DNA of 64,000 nucleotides from Streptomyces sp. NBC_00461 (GCF_036013935.1 NZ_CP107902.1:1576001-1640000), one strand, 5' to 3'; shown: positions 16,523 to 25,662, counted from the first letter of the stretch. Translations and numbers: made by a program. The notes: a model not told the origin generated them from the sequence alone.

Positions 16523-18175
16523 TCAATGACCGCGGAACGCCTCTTCCAGCCACCAGGCCCCGTGGTCGCGGGTCACCTTGGCGTCGATGAGGAGAGGTGC
16601 CGAGCGTGGCCCGGCGACCCAGTCCTGGACGGCCTTGAGGTCGGCCGGCGTACGAACGGTCACCGCCTCGAATCCGTAGCCGCGGGCGACGGCGGCGATG
16701 TCCGTCTCCGGGAAGGTGACCGTGTCGAGCGGGAAGCCGTCGGGGCCGAAGTGGTGCACCTCCGCTCCGTAGGCCTCGTCGTTGTAGACGACGACCACCA
16801 TCGGCAGGCCGAGCCGGCGCACGGTGTCGAGTTCCACGGCGCTCATCAGCGCGCCGCCGTCCCCGAGGGCGGCCACGGGCAGGCGGTCCGGCTGCGCCAG
16901 GGCCGCCCCGATCGTCGTCGCGAGGCCGAGGCCGATCGACTGGAAGGCCTGGGTGAAGCAGAACCCGTCGTGGTCGGGGACCGAGAGGTAGGCGCTCGGG
17001 TAGCCCATGAAGTTGCCCGAGTCGACGCCGACGACCCGCTCGGCGGGGAGGATGTCGTCGAGCGCGATGCTGAGCGTGCGCGGATCGATCCGCTCCCGGG
17101 TGCCCTCGTCCTCGTACGGCACGTCCCGCCACCGTCCCCGCGCGGCGAGGGCTTCCGCGATGCCGGGCGTCCGGTAGCCCACGGCCTCCTCGCCGCCTGC
17201 CTCCAGCGCCCGTCGCGCGGTGCGCTCCACGTCTCCGGTGAGGCCGAGAGTGATCTCCCTGTGCGCACCGAGCGCCTCCGGGTCGTCGTCGACCTGTACG
17301 ACGGTCGCGTCGGCGCCGATCAGACTGCCGTGCCGCATGGTCCACATGTTCAGTGCGCAGCCCCAGCCCACGATCAGGTCGGCGCCCTGGATCAGTTCGG
17401 TCGCCAGGGGCGAGGCGAAGCCGCCGGAGACGTCGAGCGACCAGGGGCTGCCCTGGAACAGGCCCCGGGCGACGGCCGAGGTCGCGAGCAGTGCGCCGTG
17501 CCGGTCGGCGAGTGCGGCCAGGGCGTCACGGGCTGCAGGGGTGCGGGCGCCGCGGCCGGCCACGAAGACCGGACGTCGGGAGCGTTCCAGCGCTCGTACG
17601 AGATCCGCCACCGCGCTCTGCGACGGCTCGGCCTGCTCCGGTGCGGACTCGGGTGCGGACAGCGGTACGGCGGCCGGTGCCACGCCGGCCGGCACGTCGA
17701 GGGCCTGCACCTCCAGCGGGAGGTTGAGCAGGACCGTGCACCGTTCGTACCGGGCCCTGCGCAGGGCGGCCCTGGCCTGCTCGACCGCGTCGTGCGCTGT
17801 CGTCAGGCGCGCGGTGACGGCCCCGACGGAGTGCCCCAACACGGCTTGTTCGATGCGGAAGTTGGACCGCTGCGCGGTCGCCTCGGCGGCCAGCACGAGC
17901 AGTGGCGTACGGCTCTTGGCCGCCTCGGTGATGCCGGTCAGGGCGTTGGTCAGGCCGGGCCCCTGGTGGACGCTGAGCGCGGCGACCGAGCCGCTCGTGC
18001 GGGCGTACGCGTCGGCCATGGTCGCCGCGCCGCCCTCGTGCCGTGCGGCGACGAAGCGGGCGCCGGCCGCCACCATCGCGTTGGTCAGATGGAAGTTGCC
18101 CGAGCCGACCACGCCGAAGACGTGGTCGATCCCCGAGGCGGTCAGCGCCCGTCCGACGGCTTCGGCGACCTTCAT
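16523..18175 (-). CDS. Thiamine diphosphate-dependent enzyme (acetolactate synthase/benzoylformate decarboxylase-like)
   Basis: A 550-residue three-domain ThDP enzyme. The N-terminal pyrimidine-binding domain has the activating Glu47 in ARHEGGA; the central domain is Rossmann-like (about 190-320); the C-terminal domain carries the ThDP motif GDGG (438-441) ending in Asn465 (VVYNDEAYG). The ATG at 18175 overlaps the stop of the upstream cyclase gene (ATGA), so the pair is translationally coupled. No regulatory subunit gene is adjacent, which argues against branched-chain acetolactate synthase; decarboxylation or carboligation of a 2-keto acid is likely, substrate unknown. Confidence 0.87.
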   Translation of the reverse strand: MKVAEAVGRALTASGIDHVFGVVGSGNFHLTNAMVAAGARFVAARHEGGAATMADAYARTSGSVAALSVHQGPGLTNALTGITEAAKSRTPLLVLAAEATAQRSNFRIEQAVLGHSVGAVTARLTTAHDAVEQARAALRRARYERCTVLLNLPLEVQALDVPAGVAPAAVPLSAPESAPEQAEPSQSAVADLVRALERSRRPVFVAGRGARTPAARDALAALADRHGALLATSAVARGLFQGSPWSLDVSGGFASPLATELIQGADLIVGWGCALNMWTMRHGSLIGADATVVQVDDDPEALGAHREITLGLTGDVERTARRALEAGGEEAVGYRTPGIAEALAARGRWRDVPYEDEGTRERIDPRTLSIALDDILPAERVVGVDSGNFMGYPSAYLSVPDHDGFCFTQAFQSIGLGLATTIGAALAQPDRLPVAALGDGGALMSAVELDTVRRLGLPMVVVVYNDEAYGAEVHHFGPDGFPLDTVTFPETDIAAVARGYGFEAVTVRTPADLKAVQDWVAGPRSAPLLIDAKVTRDHGAWWLEEAFRGH

Positions 18176-18957
18176 GACCGCTCCACCAGAGCGAGCACGC
18201 GCGCGGGTGCACCGGATCCCGAGACGATGGGCAGCGGAGCGGCGATGACAAGGGCGCCGGTCGGGGGCAGTGCCGCCAGGTTCTGCAGCTGGGTCAGCCC
18301 GTACTTGTCGGCGCCCAGAAGGTAGGAGTGGCAGGGGAACGGGGGCTCGAAGGAGTGCGCACGGCCCGCGTCCGTGCCGACCGTCTCCGTGCCGAAGCCG
18401 AGCACCGGCGACTCCTCGGCCACCCAGCGCGCGCACTCCGGTGACAGGCCGGGCGTGTGCGGACCGTTCTCGTCGGCGTTGAGGAACGCCTCCTGTGACG
18501 CGGAGCGGGCGTCCCAGCCGGTGCGCAGCAGCAGCCAGCCGCCGTCGGGCAGGGGCCCGTTGTCGGCCTCCCAGGTCTTGATGTGGTCCACCTCGACCAG
18601 GAAGTCGGGATCCTTCGCGGCCTGCGCGGAGAAGTCCAGCACGGCCGCCGGGGCGATCAGCCGGCCCGCCGGCACCGACGCCACGTCGGAGAGGTCTTTT
18701 CCGGTGACCCAGTGGACGGGTGCGTCGAAGTGGGTGCCGGTGTGCTCACCGCTGCGGAAGTTGTTCCAGTACCAGGCCGGGCCCCGGTCGTCGTAGCGGC
18801 TGATCTCCTCCAGTTCGAAGACCTGGGTCTGGCCGAACTGGGGCGGCAGCTGGATCACGGGGGTGGACGACGACAGCGGCGACGTGAGGTCGACGACCTC
18901 GATCGAACCACTCCGCAGCCCGGACAGCAGAGCGGCGAGCACGGACGGCTGGGACAT
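18172..18957 (-). CDS. Cyclase family protein (kynurenine formamidase-like metal hydrolase)
   Basis: A 261-residue cyclase/KynB-fold protein. The metal-binding signature HTGTHFDAPVH is present (H72, H76, D78, H82). The ATG at 18957 has AGGAGG 5 bases upstream; longer in-frame readings upstream are not supported. It is the first gene of a two-gene operon with the ThDP enzyme. Members hydrolyse N-formylkynurenine or cyclic imides/lactones; with a ThDP partner, breakdown of an aromatic or cyclic keto acid is a reasonable guess only. Confidence 0.88.
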   Translation of the reverse strand: MSQPSVLAALLSGLRSGSIEVVDLTSPLSSSTPVIQLPPQFGQTQVFELEEISRYDDRGPAWYWNNFRSGEHTGTHFDAPVHWVTGKDLSDVASVPAGRLIAPAAVLDFSAQAAKDPDFLVEVDHIKTWEADNGPLPDGGWLLLRTGWDARSASQEAFLNADENGPHTPGLSPECARWVAEESPVLGFGTETVGTDAGRAHSFEPPFPCHSYLLGADKYGLTQLQNLAALPPTGALVIAAPLPIVSGSGAPARVLALVERS

Positions 18958-19219
18958 GACGGCCTCCTGGCGGAGTTGGACTGTCAACGCCTGCGTGTAC
19001 AGGGTGTCAGCCGACGGCCGGTTCTCCGAGCCCTGTGGCCCGGTCGGACGTGGGAGACGGGCCGTGCGGCGTCTCCTGCGCGTGAGGCTCCCCGCGACGG
19101 TCCCCATCTGTTCGCGCGGGGGGGCGTGAGCCGTCCCGCGCGAACGGCACGCTGAAATCGGTCCAGCTTGCCGGAATTGGCCTTGGCCGACGGGCCGCGG
19201 CAGCGCCTAGCGTCAGAGC

Positions 19220-20029
19220 ATGCGCATTCGAATCGTCGACGCCTTCACCGACCGTCCCTTCGGCGGCAACCCCGCCGGTGTCCTGCTCCTCGACGCCTTC
19301 CCGGACGACGAGCGGCTGCAGAAGATCGCCCTGGAGGTCAACCACGCGGAGACCGCTTTCGCGCACCGGCTGCCGGAGGGCGGGGAGGCCGACTGGGCGC
19401 TGCGCTGGTTCACGCCGGCCACCGAGGTCAACATGTGCGGCCACGCGACGCTCGCCACCGCCCACGTCCTGCACACCACCGGCGCCCACGAGGGCACGGT
19501 GCGCTTCGCCACCCGCAGCGGTGTTCTCGCCGCGACGCCCCAGGAGGACGGCTCGATCACCCTGGACTTCCCGACGGCACCGCTCACGCAGGTCCCGGTC
19601 CCGGCGGGGGTCGCCGAGGCGCTGGGCGCCGAGCCGCGTGCCGCCTTCGACACCGGCCCGAACGTCGGCGACCTGGTCCTGGAGCTCACCGCCGAGAAGA
19701 CGGTCCACGCCCTCACCCCCGACTTCAGGGCGCTCGCCGCCTACGCCGAGCGCGGCATCATCGCCACCGCCCGCGCCGAGGACCCGTCCCAGGGCTACGA
19801 CTTCGTCTCCCGCTGTTTCTTCCCGAACGTCGGCATCGACGAGGACCCGGTCACCGGCAGCGCCCACACCGCCCTCGCCCCGTTCTGGTCCGAGCGCCTG
19901 GGTCGCCCCGGCCTCACCGGACTGCAGGCCTCGTCCCGTTCTGGCTACGTCCGCACCGAGCTGCGCGGCGACCGCACGCTGCTGAGCGGACGCGCGGTCA
20001 CCGTCATCGACGGCGAGCTGCTGGCGTAG
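19220..20029 (+). CDS. PhzF family isomerase
   Basis: A 269-residue PhzF-fold protein of two similar halves. GGNPAGV (15-21) and the catalytic Glu44 in NHAETAF are present, as are the second-half signature CGHATLA and EDPVTGSAH. PhzF itself isomerises DHHA in phenazine synthesis, but no other phenazine gene is near, so this is more likely one of the widespread stand-alone isomerases of unknown substrate. Confidence 0.9.
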   Translation: MRIRIVDAFTDRPFGGNPAGVLLLDAFPDDERLQKIALEVNHAETAFAHRLPEGGEADWALRWFTPATEVNMCGHATLATAHVLHTTGAHEGTVRFATRSGVLAATPQEDGSITLDFPTAPLTQVPVPAGVAEALGAEPRAAFDTGPNVGDLVLELTAEKTVHALTPDFRALAAYAERGIIATARAEDPSQGYDFVSRCFFPNVGIDEDPVTGSAHTALAPFWSERLGRPGLTGLQASSRSGYVRTELRGDRTLLSGRAVTVIDGELLA

Positions 20030-20036
20030 CCGCGCC

Positions 20037-20837
20037 TCACGCCGTGGGCAGCCAGCCCACCTTGCCGGCCAGCAGCGCGTATCCCACGAACGCCCCGATG
20101 TCGAGCAGGGAATGCGCCACCACCAGGGGACCCACCCGGCCCCACCTGCGGTACAGGTAGACGAACACCACGCCCATCGCCATGTTGCCGACGAAGCCGC
20201 CGATGCCCTGGTAGAGGTGATACGAGCCGCGGAGTACGGAACTGGCCACCAGGGCGGTGCCGGGTGTCCAGCCCAACTGCCCCAGCCGGCGCAGCAGATA
20301 GCCGACGACGATGACCTCTTCGAGGATCGCGTTCTGCATCGCCGACAGGATCAGCACCGGGTACTTCCACCACACGTCGGGCAGCGCCTCCGGCACCACC
20401 GTGAGGTTGAAGCCCAGCCCGCGTGCGGCCAGGTAGAAGGCGATTCCGGTGCTGCCGATCACCGCCGCGATCGCCGCGCCGCGACCGAGATCCGGCCACG
20501 GCCGGGTGCGGTCGAAGCCGATGGTGCGCAGGCTTTCGCCCTCGCGCAGCAGGAAGTGCGCGACGAGCGCGACCGGCACCAGAGCCGTGGCGATCCCGAA
20601 GAGCTGCCAGGCGAGATCGAGCCAGGGGCGGCCCGGCGCGGCCGAGGCGTTGAGAGTGGCCGCCTGGTCCTTGAGACCGCCTGGTTTCGTGACCGATCCG
20701 ACAAAGCTGATCAGGGCGGACAACCCACTCGCACCGAGTGAAAGCCCCAGAACGAGCAGTGTCTCGTCACGGAGAATCCGCCGCGAAGGACGTTCCGGCG
20801 GAAAGGAATCCGCCGCCGGGCCCGCCTCTGCCTGCAC
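20037..20837 (-). CDS. CPBP family intramembrane metalloprotease (Abi/CAAX-like)
   Basis: A 266-residue membrane protein with about seven helices. The CPBP motifs are visible: EEVIVVGYLLRRL (E173-E174), YHLYQG (H207) and AHSLLD (H242). The family includes prenyl-protein peptidases and immunity-type proteins. Converges with phzF by a gap of only 7 bases. Confidence 0.9.
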   Translation of the reverse strand: MQAEAGPAADSFPPERPSRRILRDETLLVLGLSLGASGLSALISFVGSVTKPGGLKDQAATLNASAAPGRPWLDLAWQLFGIATALVPVALVAHFLLREGESLRTIGFDRTRPWPDLGRGAAIAAVIGSTGIAFYLAARGLGFNLTVVPEALPDVWWKYPVLILSAMQNAILEEVIVVGYLLRRLGQLGWTPGTALVASSVLRGSYHLYQGIGGFVGNMAMGVVFVYLYRRWGRVGPLVVAHSLLDIGAFVGYALLAGKVGWLPTA

Positions 20838-21023
20838 ACCTGCCTCCAGTTGAGTAATCCAGCCTCATCCCCACCGCCGCCCCGCTACTGTCTCGAAAGA
20901 AGTTACGAAAATCGTGCGCTTGGCCGTCAGGGGGACGGACGCCGTACGGGGCGTACCTCCCCTTTCTGCATGCCATACGGCCGCGTCGCGGCACGAGGTT
21001 CAACAGGGAGGGGCACCACCGTC

Positions 21024-22787
21024 ATGGGACGTCACAGCTTGCCCGATCAGTATGGGGCGGGCCGCAGCGACCCCCGTCCACGCGCGCGCCGCCGCACCGT
21101 GGCCATCGCGACGGTGCTCGTCCTCACCGTCGCCGGCGGCACGGCGGGCGCGGTCAGGGGCGGGCTGCTCTCGTTCGGTTCCTCGTGCCGGGACGATCCG
21201 GTACGTCTCGACCTCGCCGCCGCGCCGGACATCGCCCCCGCGCTCACGGCCGCGGCGAAGCGGGCCCAGGACGACAACATCACCTCGGACGGCCACTGCG
21301 TCGCGCTCAAGGTGACCGCACGCGCCGCCTACAAGGTCGCGGACACGCTGGCCGCGGGCAGGAAGACCGACGCCCAGTTGTGGGTGCCGGACTCGGACAT
21401 GTGGATCGACCGGATCACGGCGGGCAACAGCGCGGTCGAGGTGACTCCGGCGGGTGACATCGCCTCGACGCCCATCGGCGTGGCGATGGTGCCGACGGCC
21501 GCGAAGTCCCTGGGGTGGCCGCAGAAGACGTACAGCTGGATCGAGCTGGCCGGTGCGACCCTGCGGGACGACGCGCTCAAACTCGGCGCGGCCGACCCCG
21601 CGCGCAGCGCCACCGGGCTGCTCGCCCTGACCAAGCTCAGCGCGGCCGCCGCCGGGCTCAAGGGCGGCGGCACCCAGGCCGTGGCCATGATGAAGACGCT
21701 GTCGCAGCGCATCTCGGACAGTGACAGCCAGGTCGTGGACACGCTGCCCCGCGACTCCTCGGGCACCGAGTTGGGCAACCCGAAGCGGAACCAGGCGCTG
21801 GTGCTGTCCGAGCAGGCGGCCTACACGTACAACTCCTCGGCCGACAGTGGCGGCAGCGTGGACATGTTCTATCCGAAGGACGGCTCGCCGGAGCTGGACT
21901 ACCCGTACGCGCTGGTCGGCCGGCTGACCACGGACCAGAGCCGGGCCGCGCTGCGGTTCATGAACTACCTGGGGCAGCCGGAGCAGGCGCGGCTGCTGCA
22001 GAAGTACGGTTTCCGCACCTCCGACGAGGGGGCGCCGGCGGCCGTGGTCGCGAAGGCCGGCGGCGCCGGCCCGCAGCCGTACGCCGAGCCCGCCCTCCAG
22101 CCGGCTCCGGACGCGGCGGTCCAGGAGACCCTGGGCACGTGGACGATCACGGTGCAGAGCGCCCGGCTCACCACGGTCGTGGACGCCTCCTCATCGATGT
22201 CCCAGGAGGTGCCGGGGACCGGCCAGTCGCGCATGGACGTCACCAAGGGGTCCCTGCTGCGGGCCCTCGCCACGTTCACGCCCGAGGACGAGATCGGTCT
22301 GTGGGAGTTCTCCACGAAGCTGGACGGCGACAAGGACTACCGCGTCCTCGTGCCGACCGAGCGGCTCGGGGACCGGAAGGGCAGCGGCACCCAGCGCGAC
22401 CGGCTCTCGGCGGCGTTCAGCGCCCTGAAGCCGGTCCCGGACGGGGCCACCGGCCTCTACGACAGCACGCTCGCCGCGTACCGGGCGGCGACCTCGTCCT
22501 ACGCCGAGGGGAAGTTCAACGCGCTGGTCGTCCTGACCGACGGAGTCAACCAGGACCCGGGCAGCATCTCCCGCGACAGGCTCGTCGCCGAGCTGCAGAA
22601 ACTCACCGACCCGGAGCGTCCGGTGCCGCTCATCATGATCGCCGTGGGCCCGGACGCCGACCGGGACGAGGCCGAGGAGCTGGCCAGGGCGACCGGCGGT
22701 TCGGGCCAGTCGGTCAGCGACCCCTCACAGATCCAGTCGGTGATCCTGAAGGCGATCGTGGCGGCCGCGGCGCAGGGAGACGACTAG
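21024..22787 (+). CDS. Secreted substrate-binding domain fused to a VWA domain
   Basis: A 587-residue protein. After a cytoplasmic basic head comes one hydrophobic helix (about residues 27-47, no lipobox Cys at the usual place), then a periplasmic-binding-protein type II fold (about 60-350) and a von Willebrand A domain (about 390-585) with the MIDAS motif DASSS in VVDASSSM. Start ATG at 21024 has GGGAGGGG 10 bases upstream. The binding domain resembles molybdate/sulfate-type binding proteins. The protein probably faces the outside, anchored by its N-terminal helix, and the VWA domain would bind a protein partner or metal-bridged ligand. Conserved in actinomycetes; function not known. Confidence 0.85.
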   Translation: MGRHSLPDQYGAGRSDPRPRARRRTVAIATVLVLTVAGGTAGAVRGGLLSFGSSCRDDPVRLDLAAAPDIAPALTAAAKRAQDDNITSDGHCVALKVTARAAYKVADTLAAGRKTDAQLWVPDSDMWIDRITAGNSAVEVTPAGDIASTPIGVAMVPTAAKSLGWPQKTYSWIELAGATLRDDALKLGAADPARSATGLLALTKLSAAAAGLKGGGTQAVAMMKTLSQRISDSDSQVVDTLPRDSSGTELGNPKRNQALVLSEQAAYTYNSSADSGGSVDMFYPKDGSPELDYPYALVGRLTTDQSRAALRFMNYLGQPEQARLLQKYGFRTSDEGAPAAVVAKAGGAGPQPYAEPALQPAPDAAVQETLGTWTITVQSARLTTVVDASSSMSQEVPGTGQSRMDVTKGSLLRALATFTPEDEIGLWEFSTKLDGDKDYRVLVPTERLGDRKGSGTQRDRLSAAFSALKPVPDGATGLYDSTLAAYRAATSSYAEGKFNALVVLTDGVNQDPGSISRDRLVAELQKLTDPERPVPLIMIAVGPDADRDEAEELARATGGSGQSVSDPSQIQSVILKAIVAAAAQGDD

Positions 22788-22792
22788 TCCGG

Positions 22793-22819
22793 CTGGTTCT
22801 ACTGGTTCTGCTGGTTCTG
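22793..22819. repeat. Three tandem 9-base repeats
   Basis: Three successive units of CTGGTTCTR lie between the VWA gene stop and the converging GCS2 gene stop. No stem-loop is formed. Short array, possibly slippage-prone, no function seen. Confidence 0.6.
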
Positions 22820-22830
22820 CCGTGCGCCGC

Positions 22831-24348
22831 TCAGCCCAGCGGTACGGGTTCCGGCAGGCCCACCGGCCAGGTGTGCACCGGCTCCCCGATGCGCATCAGC
22901 TCGGCGTACCGCCGAGTCATGGCCGCCAGTGCGGCATCCCGCGAGTGGCCCGCCTCCAGGGCCCGGTGGAAGGTCGCCGCCTGCCAGGACGCGCCGTTGA
23001 CCCGGCGCCGGCAGCGCTCGTCGATGACACCGAGGTACAGATCCCGGTCGGCGGGTTCGACCCCCCACGCGTCCAGGCCCGCCTCGGCGAGCGGCAGGAG
23101 TTCGTCGCGTACGAGGCTCACCGCGTCGACCTGTGTGATGCCGCCGTACCGTCCGCGCCGCGGCCACTGAAGGCGGGCGTCGATGCCGTGTTTGCACGCG
23201 GCGTCGAAGTTGGCGGCGGCCGCCTCGAAGGGGAGCCGGGTCCACACGGGCCGCGGCTCCTCGGCGAGGGCGCGGACGAGGCCGTAGTAGAACGCCGCGT
23301 TGGCGACGACGTCGGTGACGGTGGGCCCGGCGGGCAGGACGCGGTTCTCGACCCGCAGGTGCGGGACGCCGTCGGCGATGCCGTAGACGGGGCGGTTCCA
23401 GCGGTACACCGTGCCGTTGTGCAGGACGAGTTCGGCGAGCGTCGGGATGCCGCCCGCGTCGAGGACCTCAAGGGGGTCCTCCTCGTCGCAGATCGGCAGC
23501 AGCGCCGGGTAGTAGCGCAGGTTCTCCTCGAAGAGGTCGTACGCCGAGGAGATCCATCGCTCCCCGAACCAGGTACGCGGACGCACACCTTGGGCCTGCA
23601 GCTCCGGCGGGCGGGTGTCCGTGGACTGCTGGAAGAGCGGCGGCCTGGACTCGCGCCACAGCTCACGGCCGAACAGGAAGGGCGAGTTGGCGCCGACGGC
23701 GATCTGGGCGGCGGCGACGGCCTGGGCGGCGTTCCACACGTCGGCGAAGCGGCCCGGGGTGACCTGGAGGTGCAGTTGCACGGAGGTGCAGGCGGCTTCG
23801 GGCGCGATGGACTTCGAGGTGCAGGTGAGGTGCTCCACGCCGTCGATGTCGAGGGCGAAGTCCTCGCCGCGGGCGGCCACGATCTGTTCGTTGAGCAGTG
23901 CGTAGCGGTCGACGTCGGAGAGGTTGGAGGAGACCAGGTCGTCCCGGTCGAGAGTCGGCAGAATGCCGATCATCACGATTCCCGCATCCACCTCGCCCGC
24001 TTTTCTGTGGGCATATGCCAGCGACGTCCGGAGTTCCTCCGCGAGACGGTCGAATACGCGCCCGCCCAAAGGATGTGGGGCTATGTTGACTTCCAGATTG
24101 AACATGGCGAGTTCTGTTTGGAAATCACGGCTCGCGATCCGCTCAAGGACCTGCGCATTGAGCATTTTCGGCATGCCGTCGCGGCCGGCCAGATTCAGTT
24201 CGATCTCCAACCCCATGAGGTTCTTGGGGCGATCGAACCGCTTCTGGTCCAGCAGCCGCTCCAGTCCCGACAGGCACCGCCGGAGCTTGTCGCGATAGTG
24301 CTGCCGATCGGACAGGTCGAACCGCCCTGCCACGACCTTCTCCCCCAT
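22831..24348 (-). CDS. Glutamate-cysteine ligase-like (GCS2 family) protein
   Basis: A 505-residue carboxylate-amine ligase of the GCS2/COG2170 type. GLEIELNL (about residues 46-53) carries the paired Glu residues that bind metal and ATP, followed by LEVNIAPHPL (105-114) and VQLHLQV. Actinomycetes mostly use mycothiol and have several such ligases of unknown acceptor (for example EgtA in ergothioneine synthesis), but the other ergothioneine genes are absent here. The ATG at 24348 follows a GGAGGGA site. Confidence 0.85.
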   Translation of the reverse strand: MGEKVVAGRFDLSDRQHYRDKLRRCLSGLERLLDQKRFDRPKNLMGLEIELNLAGRDGMPKMLNAQVLERIASRDFQTELAMFNLEVNIAPHPLGGRVFDRLAEELRTSLAYAHRKAGEVDAGIVMIGILPTLDRDDLVSSNLSDVDRYALLNEQIVAARGEDFALDIDGVEHLTCTSKSIAPEAACTSVQLHLQVTPGRFADVWNAAQAVAAAQIAVGANSPFLFGRELWRESRPPLFQQSTDTRPPELQAQGVRPRTWFGERWISSAYDLFEENLRYYPALLPICDEEDPLEVLDAGGIPTLAELVLHNGTVYRWNRPVYGIADGVPHLRVENRVLPAGPTVTDVVANAAFYYGLVRALAEEPRPVWTRLPFEAAAANFDAACKHGIDARLQWPRRGRYGGITQVDAVSLVRDELLPLAEAGLDAWGVEPADRDLYLGVIDERCRRRVNGASWQAATFHRALEAGHSRDAALAAMTRRYAELMRIGEPVHTWPVGLPEPVPLG

Positions 24349-24911
24349 CGAAGTGTCCCTCCTAGGATCACCGGCCCCACCGGGCCTGCCCGGCGGATCG
24401 TCCGCCGGTCTCGGGTCACGTGGGATGATGCCCAGCCGCGGCGATCAATAACGTCCCCACGCGGGCCCGCCGCCCGCTACTCTGACGAAAGTGACCGGCG
24501 GCACATTCGCCAGGCATGGACACATCGCAGTTTCCGGCCGTCGACGCACTAGTGAAAAACGCCGACGAGAATTGGCCGACCGCTCCCGGGGCATTCCCCG
24601 AGGTCACCGACGTGAGCTCGGACCAGAATCGGGACGATTCCCACGTATCGCTGACTGTATACACCCTTGCCGAGTGCACCGGAAACGGATAGCCGAAACA
24701 CCGTCTGAACACACGTCGTATAAACTCCGCGAACAAGACAGAGGGTTGGCGCCCGCGGTCATGGAACCTGCCGTCGAGGTGACGTGCGGTAGGCCTCACC
24801 CACACTCCTCGTTCCCCGGCCCGGCCCCCGCCCCTCTGGCTCCGTGAGCAGACAGCGCCGTCCGCCCCCGCCCTCGCGCCACCGTGCCTGTCGAATGAGA
24901 GGCGACCCACC
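24349..24911. other. Long gap of 563 bases between divergent genes; possible small gene inside
   Basis: The gap separates the GCS2 gene from the following hypothetical gene. Its middle part (about 24500-24720) is less GC-rich than its surroundings. It holds one plausible small reading frame listed separately; apart from that I see no RNA gene, repeat or clear terminator. Confidence 0.5.
24516..24692 (+). CDS. Possible small acidic protein (58 residues)
   Basis: ATG at 24516 opens a frame beginning MDTSQFPAVDALVKNADENW and ending LAECTGNG. Composition is acidic and soluble, with balanced residues rather than the Arg/Pro/Ala bias of shadow frames. The ribosome site is weak (CCAGG directly upstream) and several codons are unusual for the genome (AAA, CTA, TTT, ACA), so the gene is uncertain. 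No homologue recognised. Confidence 0.35.
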   Translation: MDTSQFPAVDALVKNADENWPTAPGAFPEVTDVSSDQNRDDSHVSLTVYTLAECTGNG

Positions 24912-25496
24912 ATGCCGCTGCATGTCCCCCCGGCTCCCGCGCCCGCCCTTCGCACCGTCCTCACCGCTCTCGGTTCACCGACTGCGGTACGCGAGGCCCG
25001 AACTCCCTCGCTGCTGCACTCCCAGGGTCCCTGCACACCCGAACTCCCGCTGCCCGTACACGTACTGGACCGGCTCGCCCCCGCGGGCGCACCCGCCACC
25101 CGGCTGGCCGGGTGGCGCTTCCTGATCCACTGCGGCGAGCGCGCGGTGGCCGCGGCCGACACCATGCTGACCCCCGACGGCTGGGCCTTCTCGCACTTCT
25201 TCGAGGGGCCCTACATCGCCTCCACCGAGCGCGCCCTGCGTCAGGCCGAGGCGATGACCCAGCCCTACCAGCCCCGTCTGCTCTCGGTACCCAGCCTGTA
25301 CATGCTGACACTGTGGCTGCACGGCGACTGCACGGCGGACGGAGCCGCCGGCCACCCCGCCGCCACGGACCTGCTCGTCCCGCTGGCGCCCGCGCCTCCC
25401 GGCATCGCGGCTCACCGCCCGCACCGCGTCGCCGAACTGCTCCCCGTCCTCACCCACCGGGCGACTCCCGCCCCGTTGCTGATCTCGCCCGCCTGA
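24912..25496 (+). CDS. Hypothetical protein
   Basis: A 194-residue protein with high-GC codon bias and no recognised domain. The N-terminal third is Pro/Ala/Leu-rich (PLHVPPAPAPALR); the middle (GWAFSHFFEGPYIASTERALRQAE) looks like a folded soluble domain. ATG at 24912 is preceded by GAGAGGCGACCCACC. A terminator hairpin follows. Function not recognised; no signal peptide or membrane helix. Confidence 0.7.
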   Translation: MPLHVPPAPAPALRTVLTALGSPTAVREARTPSLLHSQGPCTPELPLPVHVLDRLAPAGAPATRLAGWRFLIHCGERAVAAADTMLTPDGWAFSHFFEGPYIASTERALRQAEAMTQPYQPRLLSVPSLYMLTLWLHGDCTADGAAGHPAATDLLVPLAPAPPGIAAHRPHRVAELLPVLTHRATPAPLLISPA

Positions 25497-25517
25497 ACCA
25501 CCTTCGCAAGGCCCTTC

Positions 25518-25560
25518 GTACCCCGCCCCGGAATTCCGGACAGCGGGGTACGACACTTTT
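25518..25560 (+). terminator. Hairpin terminator with T tract
   Basis: Stem GTACCCCGC (25518-25526) with GCGGGGTAC (25543-25551), inside which CCGGAATTCCGG (25528-25539) is itself self-complementary, followed by ACACTTTT. It lies 21 bases past the stop of the hypothetical gene. Confidence 0.75.
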
Positions 25561-25625
25561 CCCTCCGCATTCCTCTCCCGCTCCCCTCCCCTTTCCCTTC
25601 CGCTTCCCTTCCGCTTCCCTTCCGC
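25558..25625. other. Polypyrimidine tract
   Basis: About 68 bases nearly all C and T, including repeated CTTCCCTTCCG units, upstream of the DUF5999 gene. Could adopt unusual DNA structure; no gene is seen in it. Confidence 0.6.
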
Positions 25626-25630
25626 AATGC

Positions 25631-25662
25631 GCTCGTACGAGCCATTGACTGCTCGTACGAGC
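25631..25662. promoter_or_regulatory. Two identical 12-base palindromes in tandem
   Basis: GCTCGTACGAGC occurs at 25631-25642 and again at 25651-25662, 20 bases apart centre to centre (about two helical turns), each followed by C. Such an arrangement is typical of a cooperative operator. It precedes a TTGACA element (25722-25727) and the DUF5999 gene. Confidence 0.55.

Noticed and set aside
19220..20029. Phenazine biosynthesis cluster suggested by phzF
   Set aside because: No phzA/B/D/E/G genes nearby; PhzF-fold proteins are common outside phenazine pathways.
24416..25165. 249-codon minus-strand open frame in the gap after the GCS2 gene
   Set aside because: Arg/Ser/Gly-rich translation with no domain, overlapping the better-supported plus-strand gene at 24912.
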